Source: Phytopseudomonas straminea (GTDB lineage: Bacteria > Pseudomonadota > Gammaproteobacteria > Pseudomonadales > Pseudomonadaceae). From it: 64,000 nt of DNA. Of the stretch, positions 60,507 to 64,000 are shown in pieces; within the stretch, counting starts at the first letter, position 1, and each line of letters starts with the position of its first letter. Made by a program: the position numbers and the translations under genes. Under the pieces are notes generated by a model, which worked only from the letters and a program-made list of their open reading frames with translations, had not been told where the DNA came from and searched no databases. Location: positions 62,001-126,000 of the forward strand of contig NZ_FOMO01000009.1 in NCBI RefSeq assembly GCF_900112645.1, written 5' to 3'.

Positions 60507-61463
60507 ATGTTTTCTTTGCCTCCCGCCATCTTTCTGATGGGCCCGACCGCGTCCGGAAAGACCGATCTGGCCCTGGCCCTGGCGCGCGTGTTGCCCTGCG
60601 AGCTGATCAGTGTGGACTCGGCGTTGGTTTATCGCGGCATGGACATCGGCACCGCCAAGCCGGATCGCGCCACTCTCGAGGCCTTTCCCCATCATCTGGT
60701 GGATATTCGCGATCCGTCCGAAGCCTATTCGGCGGCCGATTTCCGACGTGATGCCCTGGCCTCTATGGCTGACATCACCGCGCGCGGGCGTATTCCGCTA
60801 CTGGTTGGCGGCACCATGCTCTACTACAAGGCGCTGCTCGAGGGCCTGGCCGATATGCCGGGCGCTGACGTCGAGGTGCGCGCCGAGCTGGAGGCACGGG
60901 CCGAACAGGAGGGCCTGGCGGCGCTGCATGCCGAGCTGCAGGCAGTGGATCCGCAATCGGCGGCGCGCATTCATCCGAACGATCCGCAGCGTCTGGTCCG
61001 CGCCCTGGAGGTGTTCCGGGTCAGCGGCATGACCATGACGCAACTGCGTGAGCAGCAGAGCGAAGCAGCGACTGAGGGCGGCGGCTTGCCCTATACTGTC
61101 GCGCAGTTGGCGATAGCGCCTGCGCAGCGGCAGATTCTCCACGAACGAATCGCCAAACGATTTGATCTGATGCTGGAACAGGGCTTCGTCGCCGAGGTCG
61201 AACGCCTGCATCGGCGAGGTGACTTGCACGGTGAAATGCCGTCTATTAGAGCGGTAGGTTACCGACAGGTGTGGGATCATCTGGAAGGGCGACTCAGTGC
61301 AGCGCAGATGCGCGAGCGCGGCATCATCGCCACCCGCCAGCTGGCCAAACGGCAATTCACCTGGTTACGCAGTTGGCAAAATGTGCACTGGCTGGACAGT
61401 CTCGATTGCGACAATCTGCCACGTGCCTTGAAATACATGGCAACGGTCTCCATATTGAGCTGA
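60507..61463 (+). CDS. miaA: tRNA dimethylallyltransferase MiaA
   Basis: A 318-residue enzyme that adds a dimethylallyl group to A37 of tRNAs reading U-starting codons. The P-loop is FLMGPTASGKTDLALAL, followed by SVDSALVYRGMDIGTAKP, PLLVGGTMLYYKALL and IRAVGYRQVWDHL. The ATG at 60507 agrees with the family N-terminus (LPPAIFLMGPT); GTG and TTG codons just upstream are alternatives. It heads the miaA-hfq-hflX-hflK run. Confidence 0.95.
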   Translation: MFSLPPAIFLMGPTASGKTDLALALARVLPCELISVDSALVYRGMDIGTAKPDRATLEAFPHHLVDIRDPSEAYSAADFRRDALASMADITARGRIPLLVGGTMLYYKALLEGLADMPGADVEVRAELEARAEQEGLAALHAELQAVDPQSAARIHPNDPQRLVRALEVFRVSGMTMTQLREQQSEAATEGGGLPYTVAQLAIAPAQRQILHERIAKRFDLMLEQGFVAEVERLHRRGDLHGEMPSIRAVGYRQVWDHLEGRLSAAQMRERGIIATRQLAKRQFTWLRSWQNVHWLDSLDCDNLPRALKYMATVSILS

Positions 61464-61574
61464 GACCTTGCCGCGGGCCGTCTATCCTTGGGGGAAGACG
61501 TGCCAAAGCCGTTTGTAGGCCAAGCAACCCGTTCAAACACTATTCATTTATCGATTCATTTAGGAGTGCGGCAC

Positions 61575-61835
61575 ATGTCAAAAGGGCATTCGCTACAAGA
61601 CCCTTACCTCAATACCCTGCGGAAGGAGCGCGTTCCGGTTTCCATCTACCTGGTCAACGGCATCAAGCTGCAAGGCCAGATTGAATCCTTTGACCAGTTC
61701 GTCATTCTGCTGAAGAACACCGTCAGCCAGATGGTCTACAAGCACGCGATCTCCACCGTGGTGCCGAGCCGTCCGGTTCGTCTGCCAAGCGCGTCGGAGT
61801 CCGATCAGGCCGAGTCCGAGCCAGGTAACGTCTAA
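61575..61835 (+). CDS. hfq: RNA chaperone Hfq
   Basis: An 86-residue Sm-like hexameric RNA chaperone. Sm1 is VPVSIYLVNGIKLQGQIESFDQF and Sm2 contains YKHAISTVVPSRPV. The N-terminal SKGHSLQDPYLNTLRKER is canonical. A short Ser/Glu-rich tail follows, as in other pseudomonads (P. aeruginosa 82). The ATG has TAGGAG upstream. It lies 111 bp after miaA and 14 bp before hflX. Confidence 0.98.
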   Translation: MSKGHSLQDPYLNTLRKERVPVSIYLVNGIKLQGQIESFDQFVILLKNTVSQMVYKHAISTVVPSRPVRLPSASESDQAESEPGNV

Positions 61836-61849
61836 GCCAGGGGGTCGCA

Positions 61850-63151
61850 TTGTTCTTCGAGCGCCATGAAGGGGGTGAACGGGCCATCCTGGTTCATCTG
61901 GATAGTCAGAGCACCGAGGCGAGCGAGGATCCCCAGGAGTTTCAGGAATTGGCGCTTTCTGCCGGTGCCGATACCGTGGCGTTCTTCAGTGTGCCCAATA
62001 GCCGGCCCACCGCGAAGTTCCTTATCGGTAGCGGCAAGGTGGAAGAGCTGCGTGACCAGGTCAAGGCCCACGAGGCCGACCTGGTCATTTTCAATCATGT
62101 CCTCACGCCTAGTCAGGAGCGTAACCTCGAGCGCATGTTCGAGTGTCGCGTGCTGGATCGCACCGGGCTGATTCTCGATATCTTCGCCCAGCGCGCACGT
62201 ACCCACGAAGGCAAGCTGCAGGTCGAGCTGGCTCAGCTCGATCACATGAGCACGCGCCTGGTGCGTGGCTGGACTCACCTCGAACGACAGAAAGGCGGGA
62301 TCGGTCTGCGCGGCCCGGGTGAAACCCAGCTGGAAACCGACCGCCGCCTGTTGCGCGTGCGTATCCGCCAGATCAAGCAGAAGCTGGAGAAGGTGCGCAG
62401 TCAGCGGGAGCAGGCGCGCCGCGGCCGCAAACGGGCCGATATTCCTTCCGTGTCGCTAGTCGGCTACACCAACGCCGGCAAGTCCACATTGTTCAACGCC
62501 CTGACCGAATCCGAGGTCTACGCGGCTGATCAACTGTTCGCCACCCTTGACCCGACCCTGCGTCGTCTCCAGCTCGACGACCTGGGCCCCGTGGTGCTGG
62601 CCGATACCGTGGGCTTTATTCGTCACCTGCCGCACAAGCTGGTCGAGGCGTTTCGCGCGACGCTTGAGGAATCGAGCAACTCCGATCTGCTGCTGCACGT
62701 GATCGATTCGCACGAGCCGGAGCGCGATGCGCAGATCGAGCAGGTGCTCGAGGTGCTGGGCGAAATCGGCGCCCAGGATCTGCCGGTACTTGAGGTCTAC
62801 AACAAGCTCGACCTGCTCGAGGGTGTTGAGCCGCAGATCCAGCGCAATGCCGACGGGCGCCCCGAGCGGGTGTGGTTGTCGGCGCGTGATGGTCGCGGTT
62901 TGCCGCTGCTCAAGCAGGCGGTGGCCGAGCTGCTCGGTGACGATCTGTTCGTCGCCACCCTGCAGCTGCCGCAGCGCCTGGCGCGCCTGCGGGCGCAATT
63001 CTTTGAGCTGGGCGCGGTGCTGCAGGAGTCCTATGCCGAAGACGGCAGCAGCCTCTTACAGGTGCGCATCCCGCGGGTCGAGCTCAATCGTCTGGTCAGC
63101 CGCGAGGGCCTGCAGCCGCTGGAGTTCATTGAGCAACACACTTTGCAATAA
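61850..63151 (+). CDS. hflX: Ribosome-associated GTPase HflX
   Basis: A 433-residue Obg-HflX GTPase that splits stalled or stressed 70S ribosomes. The N-terminal subdomain (IGSGKVEELRDQVKAH, VLDRTGLILDIFAQRARTHEGKLQVELAQ) and the Gly-rich GGIGLRGPGETQLETDRRLL precede the G domain: G1 GYTNAGKSTLFN, G3 ADTVGFIRHLP, G4 YNKLDLL. The TTG start follows CAGGGGG, giving FFERHEGGERAILVHL as in P. aeruginosa. Confidence 0.96.
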   Translation: MFFERHEGGERAILVHLDSQSTEASEDPQEFQELALSAGADTVAFFSVPNSRPTAKFLIGSGKVEELRDQVKAHEADLVIFNHVLTPSQERNLERMFECRVLDRTGLILDIFAQRARTHEGKLQVELAQLDHMSTRLVRGWTHLERQKGGIGLRGPGETQLETDRRLLRVRIRQIKQKLEKVRSQREQARRGRKRADIPSVSLVGYTNAGKSTLFNALTESEVYAADQLFATLDPTLRRLQLDDLGPVVLADTVGFIRHLPHKLVEAFRATLEESSNSDLLLHVIDSHEPERDAQIEQVLEVLGEIGAQDLPVLEVYNKLDLLEGVEPQIQRNADGRPERVWLSARDGRGLPLLKQAVAELLGDDLFVATLQLPQRLARLRAQFFELGAVLQESYAEDGSSLLQVRIPRVELNRLVSREGLQPLEFIEQHTLQ

Positions 63152-63206
63152 AGCCCGCGGCGGTGATTTTGCCGCTGGAAGCAGGCATTCTGTAGCATTG
63201 GTGGGC

Positions 63207-63220
63207 GCGCCGTTGGGCGC
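63207..63220 (+). terminator. Weak hairpin between hflX and hflK
   Basis: GCGCC (63207-63211) and GGCGC (63216-63220) pair around GTTG, followed by GTCTTTGCTTTATC. It is a weak intrinsic-terminator or processing-site candidate within the hflX-hflK gap. Confidence 0.35.
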
Positions 63221-63249
63221 GTCTTTGCTTTATCAGTATGGAGAGCGCT

Positions 63250-64000
63250 ATGGCTTGGAATGAGCCGGGTGGCAACTCGAATAATCAGGATCCCTGGGGT
63301 GGCGGCGGCCGTGGCGGTAAAGGCGGCGGTGGCGGCGATCGCAAGGGACCACCGGATCTTGACGAAGCCTTCCGCAAGCTGCAGGACAACCTCAATGGGT
63401 TGTTCGGTGGTCGCAAGAAACGCGGCAGTGATGGTAGCGGCTCCGATAGCGGCAAGAGCGGCGGTTTCGGCCTGCTGTTCGTTGCGCTGGCCGTGGTCGG
63501 CGTCTTCTGGCTGTATAACGCCATCTACGTGGTCGACGAGCAGGAGCAGGCCGTGGTGCTGCGCTTCGGCAAGTACTACGAGACGGTCGGCCCGGGTCTG
63601 AACATCTACTTCCCACCGATTGATCGCAAGTTTCAGGAAAACGTCACCCGCGAGCGTGCCTACAGCAAGCAGGGGCAGATGCTGACCGAAGACGAGAACA
63701 TCATCGAAGTGCCGCTGACCGTTCAATACAAGATCAGCAGCCTCAAGGATTACGTGCTCAACGTCGACATGCCGGAAACCAGCCTGCAGCACGCCACTGA
63801 CAGCGCCGTGCGCCACGTGGTGGGTTCCACCGAGATGGATCAGGTGCTGACCGAAGGCCGTGAGCAGATGGCCGGCGATGTTCGCGAGCGTCTGCAGCGT
63901 TTCCTCGACACCTATCGCACCGGTATCACCGTTACCCAGGTGAACCTGCAGAGCGCTGCGGCACCGCGTGAAGTGCAAGAGGCTTTCGATGACGTGATTC
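63250..64000 (+). CDS. hflK: HflK, FtsH-protease modulator (partial)
   Basis: The first 250 codons of HflK, which with HflC forms an inner-membrane cage that modulates FtsH. It starts ATG GCT TGG AAT with GAGAG upstream. The Gly-rich N-terminus (WGGGGRGGKGGGGGDRKGP) is followed by DLDEAFRKLQDNLNGLFG, a membrane helix (FGLLFVALAVVGVFWLYNAIY) and the SPFH domain from EQAVVLRFGKYYETVGPG. The gene runs off the window end; no stop is seen. hflC would be expected next. Confidence 0.95.
   Translation, partial: MAWNEPGGNSNNQDPWGGGGRGGKGGGGGDRKGPPDLDEAFRKLQDNLNGLFGGRKKRGSDGSGSDSGKSGGFGLLFVALAVVGVFWLYNAIYVVDEQEQAVVLRFGKYYETVGPGLNIYFPPIDRKFQENVTRERAYSKQGQMLTEDENIIEVPLTVQYKISSLKDYVLNVDMPETSLQHATDSAVRHVVGSTEMDQVLTEGREQMAGDVRERLQRFLDTYRTGITVTQVNLQSAAAPREVQEAFDDVI

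Overview
The window looks like chromosomal DNA of a Pseudomonas, in or near the lineage of P. aeruginosa and the mendocina/oleovorans type. The evidence is high GC with third-position GC bias, polar-flagellum motAB, FimX, RhdA, an ssuEADCBF operon headed by LsfA, and repeated GTGGGAGCGGGC-type REP palindromes. Species cannot be decided from this window. Both ends follow gene order that I recall from P. aeruginosa PAO1: cpdA-yqiA-parE-x-x-parC on the left (recalled as PA4969 to PA4964), and serB-fimX-x-psd-rhdA-HDOD-motAB-rsgA-orn-queG-nnr-tsaE-amiB-mutL-miaA-hfq-hflX-hflK on the right (PA4960 to PA4942). These locus numbers are from memory and were not looked up.

1 to 7.2 kb is a tight co-directional block: cyclic-AMP phosphodiesterase, YqiA esterase, the two topoisomerase IV subunits, a phytase-like esterase and a small aspartic protease. 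7.2 to 38.4 kb carries metabolic and accessory genes: a PqiC-like lipoprotein; a LysR regulator divergent from L-serine dehydratase and followed by the serine transporter SstT; a BaiN-type flavoprotein; a solitary periplasmic binding protein facing a two-receiver diguanylate cyclase; dbpA; an MdtD-like exporter; betA-betB-betI for choline to glycine betaine; a KdpE plus shortened KdpD pair divergent from the K+ transporter kup; a methyltransferase; DNA polymerase II; a DMP19-like protein; a sugar acetyltransferase; and the lsfA-ssuEADCBF alkanesulfonate operon. The betaine and potassium genes together give this part an osmoadaptation theme.

38.4 to 64 kb is a housekeeping run: Smp/YtjB and serB (divergent), fimX with a companion gene, psd, rhdA, an HDOD protein, motAB behind a good sigma-28 promoter match, rsgA, a membrane methyltransferase, orn and queG. 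It ends with the overlapping chain nnr-tsaE-amiB-mutL, followed by miaA-hfq-hflX-hflK, cut by the window edge.

No tRNA, rRNA, insertion sequence, prophage or CRISPR array was seen. Intergenic DNA is rich in palindromic repeats: six REP/REPIN loci, several other inverted-repeat families, a chain of five stem-loops downstream of serB, and a 140-bp inverted-repeat element directly after the mutL stop. I found no clearly new multi-gene system. The most interesting leads are the shortened KdpD/KdpE pair with helically phased CGTAAA repeats next to kup, the DUF2442-like/DMP19-like fusion beside polB, and the structured intergenic elements.
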